64,000 nucleotides of DNA, taken from Adiantum capillus-veneris. Taxonomy: Eukaryota > Streptophyta > Polypodiopsida > Polypodiales > Pteridaceae. The translations under genes were made by a program, and so were the position numbers. A model generated the notes under the pieces. That model did not search any database. It was given only the letters and a program-made list of their open reading frames with translations, and was not told the origin of the DNA. Positions within the stretch are counted from its first letter, which is position 1; each line of letters begins with the position of its first letter. The DNA lies in NCBI GenBank assembly GCA_014529385.2, contig CM043954.1, positions 2,960,501 to 3,024,500 on the forward strand. The letters run 5' to 3'. Positions 49,865 through 62,300 of this stretch are shown in pieces.

Positions 49865-52626
49865 AATTTGGCGCACATACTTGTGTGCCGGTGAAGCAAG
49901 ACACGGTGACATGGTAGAAAGCAAGTCCATGGAAGAAATGTTGAGCTGCAAAACATAAGAACAAGTAATGAGCATCAAAGGCCACCAAGAATGAATAAAA
50001 CATGAAGCACAAATGAACAATCATGCAAAGTGATTTTTTGCTCCTAAAAGATAGGTCAATCATAGTAAAAAACTAGACAACGTAAAGCAAAACAACACCT
50101 ATACTATTGTAAAGATTAAACCACTTGAAATTTTAGTTTTATGCATGAAATAAGCAATCAATTATGACCCTAGGCTAATGCAAGTTCATAAACCTATTAG
50201 CCTAAAAACTATGTGAACAATCTTAATAAATCATTGAAGTCTATCATGTCTACGGGCTATAAAAAAGCTTCCAATCTATTAGTACATTGTCAAAGCTTTT
50301 TTGAAGCTCATGGAAGTTTTGATTTGTCATTCATTGAAAAAATTAAAGACAATCACAAGGCTACCACCCCAAGGCAAGTCTAGGTGCGACTCTCGGCTCC
50401 TTGAACCCTCAAGAACGTGTTCCAAAATCCTACTAGCCTACCAAGGCGACGACTAACCCTTATCAGCCCAGGGCATCGGTTTAGGGCCTTGACCAAGCGA
50501 GCCAAGGTGATTCCCCTCGCCTGCCAAGTGCCAATAAGGCGCTAGGCCTCACATAGACACAACATAACATATAAATTTTCTTTTCATGTGTCTAGTAGCA
50601 TTTTTGCTACTTTTTCTTGACACTTTTTCGCTTCATTGTTTCATTTTTTAGAAAATTTTTATTTGCTTCCAATTTGGGATGCTAATGGCAATTGGAAAGG
50701 ACTAAAGCCTAATCATTGCCCTAGGTCATGTAAAAAATGAATGGAGTATTAAGACTATCACTAAGAGTCTAGGACTAATGAGAAATGAACCTATATTAAC
50801 CTAAGGTCAAGGCCAATTACCTATGATTAGCACACATAAAACCTAATTTTTTGATGAGTTAAATTTCACAAAGCAAAGTGTTGAAACTTTAAAATGCTTA
50901 GCTTTTGAACATGCAAAAACCATAGTTTAGAAGCAAAATTTCACTTAAGCCAAGCAAGAGAATGAAGAGATGAACAGAAGAGCAAAATCATGGAAGGATT
51001 ACACCTATTCATACTCTTTTGAGCATCCTTGAGCAAGCATCCCGTTTGTGTAGAGAAGTCTCTTGATCTTTTTATTCAAATCCAAGCTGATTTGAAGCTA
51101 AGTGTAAACACAAGCTCCAAAGCCTTTTATTGAAAAGCCACACAAAAAGCATTAATGAAAACCTAAAGCTAGGGTTTTGCATACCCGAATTTGCCAAAGG
51201 GAAAAAACCCAAGGAAAAAAAGTGCCTTTGGTTATGCACTAAAGTAGAAAATTTATGCATACATATCAAAATGAGAGAGAAAAATGCTTCTACATAAGCA
51301 AATTTTACAATTTTCACAACCTCTCATGCATGGTGCAAAGTTGATTAGTTTCTAGCTCACTTGAAGTATGGAATTTAAAATAAGCCAAGAGCTGAAAATA
51401 ATGCAACTTTGAATGAAATGAAGTGGCTCTCGATAGCCAAATTTTACATTTTAAAGCTTTTCGAAAAGTTGGCTAACAACTAGCTCATGTGAAATTTTAC
51501 ATTCTAGAGCAATCTATGAGCTAGAGATGATTGCAACTTAATGAAATGGAAATGAATGGCTCTCACTAGCCAAATTATGTACTTGAAAGCTCAAAAAAGT
51601 TGGTTAAACACTAGCTCAAAATGAAAAAATTTAACTTTTGACCAAGCTATAAGCTAGCATGTATACAACTTTTAATCCAAAGAATTTGGAATGGCTTTAA
51701 TTTGCCAAATTTTGCAATACATTGCAATGTCGACCCCTTTTTGGATCATTGAAATCACACACGGCCTGCCACAACCCTTCAAAATGAAGCTCAATTGTTA
51801 GTGCATGAAAGCATTTGTCATTCAAAGTAAGCACTAAAACATGCACAATCGATCACAACCCCAAAATTCTCATGCTCTCTCTTGGCCATTAAACAAGCTC
51901 AATTTTAGTGCTATGTAGAAATTTTTGCATTCAAATTAAGCACTAAAATGTATCAAACCATGCCAAGTTTAAGCACAAAGTCCCAATCAAACAAGCACAA
52001 TTTTTCATCCAATGTAACTCTCAAACTCATATGCATGTCACAAGGAATTATTCATTTAATGCAATGAAATTGAGTTCCAACCCATGCACACTCCAAGAGT
52101 TTTGGTGCAAGGGAAATGATTGCACAATCATATCAATACAACAATGTCCACGCCATGCTCTCATGCAGCAGGTTATCACATACAAAGCAATATGGCCAAC
52201 GAATGCTCATAAAACGGGTAGCTCAATCTTCCAAGTTTATGCAAACAATTTTCAATCTCATCCTCATTCAAGTAAAAAGATCTTCTTGAAATATCAATGA
52301 TTTGCAATCGATAAACATAAATTCTCTCGAGCCCATCTAAGTGAATCGAAGCATTCTTTATGCTTACTCTCAAAATCCAATCGAGATTTTTTTTGTTGCC
52401 AATATTTTTTGTTCTTTCTTTTCTCAATCGAAAGTTTCAAATTTCCAATCTGCTCAAAGTCAAGAGAATTTAAGTTTTGATGGCATCAATGTTATTTATT
52501 TTCAATGGTTAACTTCACGAAGGTCGGGGGTTCAAAGAGGAGAAAGGTGATCCCGTGGGAATGCATGCTTAGATTTTTATTTTTTTTACTTTTTTAAAAA
52601 AATGAAAGTGGCGAAGGCTGCAGCCA

Positions 52627-52707
<81 letters not shown>

Positions 52708-55406
52708 AGAGAGATCCTGTACAGAGCGCCCTTTATAATTGTGTGTGTGTTTGGACGGAGCCGGCGTGGGCATCCAGGCGGGCCAGGGACACCGAGCAAG
52801 GCGGGGTGGGCTAGCAGCTTGTGTGTGTGGGGGCTCATGCTGCAGCATCTGCACGAGTGTGGAGGTGTGTGTGTCTAGCTTTGAAGGCGAGCAGCCAGGC
52901 TACACAGCGGGATCATGGGCATGTGTGTGTGTGTGTGTGTGTATGAAGGTGTGAGCCAAGCCTAGCGAGTACTATATCGGGTGCGTGTGTGTGTAGTATG
53001 TGAGCCAGCGCCAAGCCTGGCGTGGGGTTGGCTCCGGGTCAACAACAACATGTGTGTGAGGTTCCACCGAGCATCTGCGCCTTTTTAGGCTGCATGCATG
53101 TGTGTGTGAGCTGTTTTCGCTAGCGCCAAGCAAGGCCTGTGCGTGCCACAGAGGAGTCAGCAAGCCTTGATTATTTTTTTATTTTTTTATTTTTGGACTA
53201 AGGGGTGATTCCCACTTTCCCAAGAGCAAGAAAGGGAGAAAAAGATTGTTTATGGTCGTCGTGAGTTGAGGGTCTATCAAAAAGTGGGTTTTTGTTATTG
53301 TAAGTTTTAGAACACTCGTCAAACATCTCGTGCACCAAAATTATTGACATCAATTTCATGCATTGTTTGAATCAATTCACAGTCAATTGGTGGTACTAGC
53401 TCAATTAATGCACACACCATGTCCGAATCTCTCCGTTCAACAAAAGTTTCATTGGAAACATGCAATTGATCCTTTTTTTGACTTTAAATGAGTGGTTGAA
53501 ATCCATATTCTCATCAATTTTAAAAGTGCAAACACACTACATAGGAAAATAATCCAAATCCATTCCAATCTCCCATCCCTCTTTATCCAATTTCAATTTT
53601 GTAAGCACAAGTTTTATATGCACACACATCATGCAATGAACAACCTAATGAGAATTTAAGCCACATTTTCAAAATTTTGAAAATTCTCATTAATTCATTT
53701 ACAAAACTACTCCAAAAGATCATTGACACACACTTTGAATTGAAAGTTTGCACATAAAATTAGTTTACAAATCATCAATTGAATAGTGCAAGCTCACAAA
53801 ATGAGTGACCTAATTGTCCTTGGCCATTCCAAACCCTATTTGTAATCATTGCAACTTGTGAGTTGCTCATATCCGGTGTCCACAATCACTCAAACCCAAT
53901 TAGGTTTATCATTTGGGATTTGCATGGCTCGACATGAGTGAATTTTAGTCACAATTACGCATAAATGAATGCAACATGACCATGTTCATCTTGATCAATC
54001 ATTAGCGTGGAAACACATAAAAATTCTTCGCAATTGGGCATTATTTGAGAAATCTATCTCAACATTTGACCCAGTTTGTGATAACACCTCAATTATTTGA
54101 CCAAATCATCATCATAATTGGTAAAAAATACCAATTATTCATTCAAGCACCGGATTGCACATGCCATTGAGTAGGCACACACACCCAAATTTAGGCCAAA
54201 ATTTTATGCAAAAATTACATCAATTCCACAATGCAATGCTCAAATTGCAAACTCAATCAAGCATAAGTGAATGCATGCACGCTCAATTTCTAAAAAATTA
54301 AACTATTTTCACCCAATCAAGCAATGCACACACTCAAAAATTAAGCACAAATGATCGAATTTTTCGCAATTGAAAATGAATTTAGGCTTATACCTAATGA
54401 TTGCACATACTTTTCATGCACATTTCACAATCAAAATACCATTTAGGTGTCCCAATTGACCATCAATCACTGAAAATCAAGTGGTCATGGATGGGCACAC
54501 ACACTCATTTTTTGCTCAATTCTTTGGCAATTAGGCTTATCCAATGATTGAATTAGCCTAACATACACATCATTTACATGATTGCATACTCATGTATCAT
54601 CAATTCCATCACTTTATATACATGCACACACTAAAAATTAGGTGCACACACACTTGAAATTTTTGACAGTTTTTTCCCTCTTTGGTGTGTGCACACACAC
54701 AATGATTTTTATGCACACACATGAATTCTTGATGAGAATTAAGCATTATTTAGATACAACCAAGTTCATTAGTCACAATTTGACTTATCAATTTTATTCC
54801 AAGTGTATTAAATTAGGTGCAAACTGTAGGTCAATTTGTGTTACACACCTAATTTTAGCAAATGATTAACAACATTGAACCTCATTAATCAATCAAGAAT
54901 TGACATAACAAGTGAGTGCACTTACATCGTAATTACACTCCAAGCTATTCCTTTGCTCCACGCGAAGTCGCATCATTGCACACACGAGTGTGTGCACCAT
55001 CAAATTGGCTCCAAAATTGACCATTTGTAGGTCAAAATCAAATACTCAAATCATCAAATTATGCATAAATTGGTACAATTAACTTGATTAGAGTGATGAT
55101 TCCACCTCTTGCAAGGGGATTCGCATACTTTACACTTCAAATGTTAGTGGTTAGGTTAGCAAGGTTAGTCAAAATTAGTAAAAATTAGCATGGAAAGAAG
55201 CGAATTAGCAAGGGTTAGCATGAAATTAGTAAAATTTGGGGTGGAATTGGGGGTTTGGGGTATTCATAACTCAACATTAACATCAATTTCTTGCATAACA
55301 TCATCAAATCAAACAAAAAAATGAGTTACACACTCAAAAACCAATAAAATTAGTAGTGAAATTACTCTATTCTACACATCCTAAACTCACTAGCTTAGAT
55401 TATCGA
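49865..55406 (-). other. Element B interior, non-coding
   Basis: AT-rich DNA with simple word repetition (many AATTTTTGC, CACACAC and GCACAAA words). Near 51190-51235 the minus strand carries AAAGGCACTTTTTTTCC and GGGTTTTTTCCCTTTGG, the same 3' signature as element E. A sharply different GC-rich island with GT and GA microsatellites lies at 52600-53170. No protein domain was recognised. Confidence 0.75.
52631..52704 (+). repeat. GT-GA compound microsatellite in element B
   Basis: TG repeat to about 52674, then GA repeat to about 52704. Confidence 0.95.
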
Positions 55407-55424
55407 TCCCTAGCAGCGGCGCCA
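55407..55424 (-). other. Primer-binding site of element B
   Basis: The minus strand reads TGGCGCCGCTGCTAGGGA, two bases after the 5' LTR. TGGCGCCG starts are used by many plant gypsy elements (tRNA-Asp type), unlike the initiator-Met sites of A and C. Confidence 0.8.
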
Positions 55425-55426
55425 AA

Positions 55427-56265
55427 TGTAGGGATGCGTTGTAGCACGACCTAATCGCAACCCACAAAATTGTCAAATCGTGGATCGGTAACCCGGTTAG
55501 GGCATGAAAGCACAAGCCTACGATGTATAGACATAGAGGATTCAAGGGATCCTTCTACTCATCATAGAGAGAAGCCATGGAAAGGGCTTCCTCTAATCAA
55601 CAACACATTCCTACTTACTAATCTTACACACAATCACGTGGTTGAAATTAGCCTCTCACATCAATCACTCTATTCACAACTCTAATCACACAACTACACA
55701 AACATGCAATTAACATACCTACTCCGCATTAGTGTGTCCATTCCGGCACAACCCCTCAATGCGACTACGTATGCACACACACTAACCGCACACCTTGTAA
55801 AGAGAGATGAAGAGAATGAAGGCATAGCCCTCACACACCATGGCCAATGGTGTGGATAGAATAGATTAACTCAAAAAAGGGATTAGAGATCTACCATCAC
55901 ACTAATACAATCTCACTCCACATAATCAAACAAAGAAGACTAATAAGAAAGAAATTGTAATTGATTATTAGAAATCAAGAGCTACATGGGTATGGAAAGC
56001 CCATGAGCCTCATGACCATCCACTCTACAAAGAGAAGAACTCACCCCAGAATGACTTCTCATTAAGCATAGTGCTCTTTTATAACTTTGAGCCTCAAACC
56101 CTTCAGCTATGGGATAAAGTTGAGCTCTCTAGCTTAGAACTCATACAACTTTGGAACTCCTAAATGAGCCCAAGGCCCTATACAATGAAAAGGAAATATT
56201 GTGCACTATAGCACATCTACAGCTTGGTGTATAATTGGTGTAGCCTGTGTTAGCCGCTGCTAACA
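55427..56265 (-). repeat. Element B 5' LTR
   Basis: TGTAGGGATGCGTTG to AGCCGCTGCTAACA, 839 bp. Confidence 0.93.
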
Positions 56266-56270
56266 GTAAG
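56266..56270. repeat. Target-site duplication of element B (right)
   Basis: GTAAG. Confidence 0.92.
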
Positions 56271-56787
56271 AGATTTTTAAGGGATTTATAAGAGATAGAG
56301 ACTTGATTAGAGAGTACACAACAAATTAAGCATAGCATAAGAGTGTAGAGAAGAGAATGTGCAAGAGAAAGGTTTAAATCTAGCCCCAAACTCCACAGCA
56401 CCTCTTCTTGTGGAGTTTGGTATTTAATATATTATTTGTGAGTTTAAGGTGCCAAAAGTTGCGGCTCCTCTTTTACAACCACTTCACTTTTCTAAATGGG
56501 TGAAGCTCATTAGTTCTTGCATGTCCCATAAGGGGAAGTTCTCACAACAATTATTTACAGAGCCATAGTGGCTTATTGAAATGAAAATCCAAAATAATGT
56601 GCAAGTACAAAACTACCGAAAGGGTTATTGCTTGTATCTCTTCGTCAACTCCTTGCATTCCACTCTACAAAATCATCATCAACAACTCAATTAGAAAAAT
56701 AGAATAGACAACACATAATTAACCATTACGCCAGCTATCCCAATTGCAGCTAACCACTACAACAGGAGGGTGCCCAATCTCGTTACA
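56271..56787 (-). repeat. Element C 5' LTR, segment 2
   Basis: Resumes the match to the left C LTR from AGATTT (about 31788) to its end at 32299, finishing CAATCTCGTTACA. Confidence 0.9.
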
Positions 56788-56792
56788 ATTCT
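56788..56792. repeat. Target-site duplication of element C (right)
   Basis: ATTCT. Confidence 0.85.
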
Positions 56793-57070
56793 AAAATGGG
56801 AAGGGTCTCTATATCAAATGCACTAGAGCTCATGTTGCCGAACCTGCTACCAACAACCCATTCTTTGTGGAATACATCTTCCACTTCTTTCAACTCTCTT
56901 TTCGAAAGCTTGCATAGATAGGTAGTTGATGTGGCTGCTAGTCATCACAATATAATCAGACGTTGAAGATTTAGTATCGGACATCGCCTCTATCAGTTCC
57001 CGATCGATGGCTTGAAACTACAACACCAGCTGGTAGTACAACGTCTTTAACTTCACGAGCTAGCTCCACA

Positions 57071-57118
<48 letters not shown>

Positions 57119-57121
57119 TGT

Positions 57122-57163
<42 letters not shown>

Positions 57164-58734
57164 GGAGGGGGAGAGGAAGAGACGTATCTTAGTGTGTAGC
57201 GTTAGATGATTGGAGAAAACATTTGAGACGAATAGGGCCTACAAGCTAGCGTTGCCTGTAACAATTTAGTGTACTAGGATGTTCAATAAGATGCATACCA
57301 CCATTTTGTAAGTAGTTATAAAACAGGCAATCGATCAATAGGTTGTCATTTGGGCCAATACCTTGGACCTCAAACACCAGGAAGAGTAGAGTGTCAGCAT
57401 AGAAATGAAACTAGACGAGGGCAAAGGGGGTGTTCGTGGGATGGGGAGAAAAAAAAACACTAAGAGGAGAGTGGGTTACGAAATAGAAACCTTGATCCCT
57501 TTAATAGTGAAGCTGCTTAGAAAGTCTAAAATTAGAACTTGTTTGAGGACCCATCCGGGTTTGGTGACCTGATGCAATTTCCCCTAATCAAGTTTTAATT
57601 GAATCCAATTATGGTTTGCAAGATGCTTGTAGAAAAGCAGCCATAACTCTTTATGTAGAGGACCCTTGAAATAGAACATAAAGTTAGATTTGCTTCTCTT
57701 TGAGCTTAATCAATATCATGTATCTTTTGTATTTGTCTTGACTCTTGTTTTGTGTCTGACAGAGAGGACAATAGTGGATGTTTTGAATACACAAGCATGA
57801 CTCCAACTCGACAACATTGCAAGGTCCGTTATCTGCTTCTAATTCTCTATGCCTATACATTTACTTGGCACAACACTTAAATGCTACGGGGTAGGGTACA
57901 TCTTTCGTTTCTTATTATATCTGGAGAGACCACAATGCCAACTCTCCATCATATTTTGGCACTTTTGCATGACATGCACTGTATACTTAGCATTTTCAAT
58001 CTATGGTGCTTCATTCTAAGATGAAATGTTTAACTACATACTGCTTTTTTGTAGCTTGACTCAAAGTTTGGCATGTAGCTTGGACATTTGAAAAACACAT
58101 GTACAACATTGCAGGTCAGTAAAGCACTTCATTTCTTATTGCAATCCATTGATGCTTTATCCATTTGCTTGTTTTAGAATGTTGCACATTGCTTCCTTTA
58201 CTTTGGTTTACTTGCATGTTTTCCTCCAGAATTATGCACTCGATGTCAATCAACATCTGTACATATTGATTAGACACACAATTTGCATATGGTTGCTAGC
58301 CAATGCATGTACTGTATTACTTGATGCGCTTAACTTCCTCCCATAAACATAATAACATATTTAAACTATATATGCCTCTTAAAATCATGTTTCTTTAATC
58401 ATTCATTGCTACAACATTATATAGCAAGGCTCACCAAGCAAGACCAGTTTTTTAAAGTTTGCCAATGCACTTTATACTTGTTTACTTCAGTGCTAGTTGC
58501 TTGATGTCAATTTGCGTATGCCATGTTATGTTTTATACATATTCAATAGAAACGTCCACCAAGCAAGACTAGTTTCCCTTTATTGGCACTGTCTTTCGGT
58601 AAAAAGGAAGGGTAAATACGAGAGAATTTCAGCTGTCTATAAGGGAGCACCCTTCCAATTTTGGACGGTACGTTTTATTTTAGTGCTCTGTAATCTATAG
58701 TCTCTTTTCTTCTCCTCCTCCTCCTCCTCCTCCT

Positions 58735-58767
<33 letters not shown>

Positions 58768-58809
58768 ATCTATAGTCTCTTTTCTTCTCCTCCTCCTCCT
58801 CCTCCTTCT

Positions 58810-58853
<44 letters not shown>
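56793..58853. other. Intergenic DNA upstream of the PPR gene
   Basis: No gene recognised. It includes a GT tract and G run (57074-57162), a diverged copy of the 25520-25960 repeat (about 58010-58560), and a doubled CTCCTCCTCC/CTCTCT block (58690-58850) in which AATCTATAGTCTCTTTTC starts both copies. Confidence 0.5.
57074..57162 (+). repeat. GT microsatellite followed by 41 G
   Basis: TG repeat to about 57120, then 41 uninterrupted G (57122-57162) and a G-rich GGAGGAGGGGG tail. Confidence 0.92.
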
Positions 58854-58854
<1 letters not shown>

Positions 58855-59049
58855 GTGGTAGATTGGTTATGCGTTTTCCCTCTTCAATAACAGGTCTTGA
58901 GTTCAACTCCTCGTCGGCTAGATCTTTAAGGTCTCCTGGGATAGTTTCCTACGACATTAAAACTCTCTTCTTCTCGGGTGTGTGTGTGGGTGTGGGTGTG
59001 TGCGCTAATAAAAAGAGGAAAATGATATATCCTTTCTATCACCCAAGTG
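58854..59049 (+). mobile_element. SINE-like unit 1 with tRNA-type promoter
   Basis: TGGTAGATTGG (58856-58866) resembles a polymerase III A box, and GAGTTCAACTCC (58899-58910) resembles a B box at a normal spacing. The unit continues with GGTCTCCTGGGATAG and a GT-rich end, and is followed 194 bp later by a second copy of the same head. Plant tRNA-derived SINEs have this layout. Poor matches in both boxes keep confidence modest. Confidence 0.45.
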
Positions 59050-59108
59050 TGGTAGATTGGTTATGCCAATTCCCTCTGGAATAACAAGTCTTGAGTTCAA
59101 CTCCTCTC

Positions 59109-59150
<42 letters not shown>
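59050..59150 (+). mobile_element. SINE-like unit 2 (head only)
   Basis: Repeats TGGTAGATTGGTTATGC (59050-59066) and CTTGAGTTCAACTCCTC (59090-59106) of unit 1, with about 75% identity between. It then runs into a CT microsatellite instead of the unit 1 body. Confidence 0.45.
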
Positions 59151-59152
<2 letters not shown>

Positions 59153-59378
59153 AGTGAAAGGCAATGCCACCGTCTGTCTCAGATGCCTTGTTTACTTAGG
59201 TGCAGCAGACATAGCGAGTTGACCCTGGGTCTGTTGAAATGACGACCAAGCTCCGCGGCCTTCAACACCTATTGCTAGATCTGGTGTGAAGAAAGACACA
59301 CGGAGAGGGAGAGAGAGAGAGAGAGAGAGAGTGAGTGAGTTGCCATGGCACTGTGCGGCTGCGCTCACAACCCCAGGA

Positions 59379-62300
59379 ATGCGTCGTCTGCTTTTACCCA
59401 GGCAATGGCAACGTTCTTGTGTTGGTTTTGGATTCCCAACGGAGCACGCTGGAGTCCCTCGTCCTGTGCAGAACATAGCGAGAGTCGCTTGCCAAATGCT
59501 GTTATGGACGCATCAAGGACGTTATCATATTGGGTTCTGTCGGAAATTGATGCCAATGCTTGCCTGCTGTCTGCCTTGTACCATTACAAGCAGGTGTCCT
59601 CATGCATGCTCTCCTCTTGTGTGTCCTCAGCCGTACCAAGTTCAGCTTTTTAGTGCAGCGGGGGGTTCGGGGGAGCATGTATCAACATTACAAGAAGGAC
59701 TTCATGGCTTTCACAAGGCAGATGGTGATGATTCTTGGTACGTGTTTCTCAAATAACTTTCCAGGTGGTTTCTGTTTCGTTCTATTTGTATGTCTGGGAA
59801 GTATGTGTTCTCTATATTGATGCTGGTGGTATCTCTTAACATCCCTTCATGCTTGCTCACTGTGGGCTGTGTGCACTATTTATTTTCAACGTCCTGTTTT
59901 TTCATCTGAGGCTTTGGTTTCCACTTAATTTTTTAGTAGATCCTTTTGATAAGTTCAGATTTCTCTTGCCTCATAAAGGTATTTACACCATCCTGGATCC
60001 ATAGAAGATCTTGAAAGATGTTTGAGGCGGTGTGCAGTCAAGAGAGATTTGACCACAGGAAGGTGCCTCCACTCATTAATGCTCACAAATGATTGTGAGG
60101 TCTCAGGTTTCCTCGGAGGCTATCTCATTCACATGTTTGCTTGCTGTGGAAGCTTGTTGGAAGCAAATTTCGTTTTTGCTCAAATGGGGAGTGTTTGTAT
60201 AGAAGTATGGCAAGCAATCATTGAGGCACACACTCTTCTTTGCCATACAAATAGCGCCCTTACATTGTATTTTCAAATGCAAATAGAAGGCCTCTTGCCC
60301 TCTAGACACATAGTTCTCAGTATTTTAGGATCCTGCACCAAAGAGAAGGGGCTTATTTTTGGCAGGATTATCTATGATGATGTAACCAGAGCTGGACGAA
60401 GCTTAGATGTAGCAATTGGAAGCCGCCTGGTTGACATGTATGCAAAGCGTGGCAGCATAGCAGAGGCCCAAAAAGTATTTGACAATCTACCCTGTAGAAA
60501 TGTGGTTACATGGAATTCTCTGATTGCTGGGTATGCTATGGCTGGCGAGATGGACACAGTGTTGCTTCTCTTAGAAAAAATGAAGAAAGAAAAAATTTGC
60601 CCTGTAGGGGTTACTTTTCTTTGTGTGTTAAAGGCTTGCAATGTGTTGCACTCATTAGAATCAGGTAATTTGATTTGCATGGAAATTTTAAAGTTTGGAT
60701 GGGATTTGGATGCAGTAGTTGTCAACACTCTCGTTGACCTGTATGCTAAATGTGGGCGTTTGCAGGAGGCTCACAAGGTGTTTAGCAGGTTACAAAGTCG
60801 AGATGTAGTATCATGGAATGCACTTATCTCGGGATACGTCAAAATCGGGGATGGTGCTTCGGCGCTTGAGCTTTTCTGGAGAATGCAAAAAGAGGGTGTC
60901 AATCCTGACGCATACACATTTTCCTCTGCATTCCAAGCTTGTGGAAGTGTTGAGAACGGAGCAGAAGGTGATGCACTACACAATTACTTTCTTGTAAGTG
61001 GGCTTGACATGGATACACATGTCGGGAGCACTCTACTTTACATGTATGCAACACATAACAAGCTCAGGGAGGCCCGCCAGGTGTTTGATGGGTTTCAGAA
61101 TGCAAATAGTGTCATGTGGGGCATGATGATTGCTGGATACTGCCAGCATGGGCACCACATCTGTGGGCTTGCACTGTTCAAGAAGATGCAGGGCGAGTCT
61201 ATCAAACCAGATGCCGCTACTTTTCCTTTCATATTGAACTCCTGTGGTAATTTGGCTGAAATAGGCCTGGGCATGGTTGTCCATAGTGAAATACTCTTAA
61301 GACGGTTGGAAGCAGAACTGGAGATGTGCAATCCTCTTCTTGATATGTATTGCAAGTGTGGGTGTCTTAGAGAGGCATACAAGGTGTTTGACTACCTGTC
61401 GATTCGAGATGTGGTGACTTGGAACTCATTAATTACAGGTTATGCCCAACAGGAAGACGGTATCACTGCTTTTGGGCTGTTCAAGAGGATGCAGCAAGAG
61501 AACATCAAAGCAGACAAGGTCACTATATTAGGAGCATTAAAATGCTGTGCCAGTGTAGGAGCGGTCCTCCAGGCCATGCAGCTTCATCATAATGTGTGCC
61601 ATGATGGTCTTGAAGCAGACATGTTGCTCGGAAGCAGCCTGGTGGATGTATATGCAAAGCTAGTATGTTTAAAAGAGGCTGGTGTGGTTTTCAGCGGACT
61701 GCAGTCCCTTGATGTGGTGTCGTGTAGTGCTATGATATCGGGGTACGTTCAGCAGGGTCTTTGGTTTCAGTCTATAAACTTGTACGATCTCATGGTGCAA
61801 AAAAACATAAAGCCAGACAATATTTCTTTTGCATGTGTTTTGAAAGCTTGTTGCCAAATAGGGGTAATAAATGACTGCAAACTTCTACATGACCAGATCA
61901 TTCGAGTTGACCTCAACTCTGATGTGCTGGTAGGAAATGCTTTAGTCGACATGTACGCAAAGTGTGGCAGGCTGCCCGAAGCTCGCTATGTTTTCAATAC
62001 CCTTCCGGCAAGAACTTTAGCATCATGGAATACCATCATGACCGGATATGCTGACAATGATGATGGTTTCCAAGTTTTTGAGCTTTTTGAACTCCTGCAG
62101 CGGAAGGGATTGGTTGCAAACAGAGTTTCGTATTTGTCTGTTTTGAAAGCTAGTAGCAGTTTAGGATCAATAGTTCATGGGTTTTTTATACATGATCAGA
62201 TTGTCAGAAACAGTTTAGAAGCTGATTTAGTTGTTAGCAATATGATGGTAGACACATATGCAAGATGTGGGGGCCTCAAAGAGGCACGTGCAGTTTTTGG

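Larger units (their letters stand above)
49012..56265 (-). mobile_element. Element B: non-autonomous LTR retrotransposon (LARD-like)
   Basis: 7254 bp, with two LTRs of about 840 bp that differ by roughly 4-5% by eye, exact flanks GTAAG, a strong polypurine tract beside the left LTR and a PBS beside the right one. The 5.6-kb interior has no reading frame with gag, protease, reverse transcriptase or integrase motifs on either strand; the longest frames are under 100 codons and AT-rich or microsatellite-derived. Complete cis signals without proteins define a large retrotransposon derivative mobilised in trans. A diverged related LTR is at 10843-11753. Confidence 0.9.
31560..56787 (-). mobile_element. 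Element C: old chromodomain Ty3/gypsy element, host of two nested insertions
   Basis: An element of about 6.8 kb now spread over 25.2 kb. Left LTR 31560-32299. The right LTR begins near 48853, is interrupted at 49011 by element B, and resumes at 56271-56787. Pol domains lie at 32347-35601. Gag lies partly at 35500-35601 and partly at 46776-47578, split by element D. Flanks ATTCT match. The PBS is an initiator-tRNA-Met type with one change and the polypurine tract is intact. The many stops, a lost integrase catalytic aspartate and the diverged LTRs show it is the oldest layer. Confidence 0.92.

Noticed and set aside
58899-58910. A genuine tRNA gene
   Set aside because: Only A/B-box-like words are present; no cloverleaf can be drawn from the flanking sequence.
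59345-59653. Alternative exon-1 frame starting MALCGCAHNP
   Set aside because: It ends in a stop before the splice donor and cannot be joined to the PPR frame.
60022-60024. Starting the PPR protein at TTG 60022
   Set aside because: The frame is open upstream to 59977, and a well-formed intron joins it in frame to an exon with an ATG and a targeting-like N-terminus.
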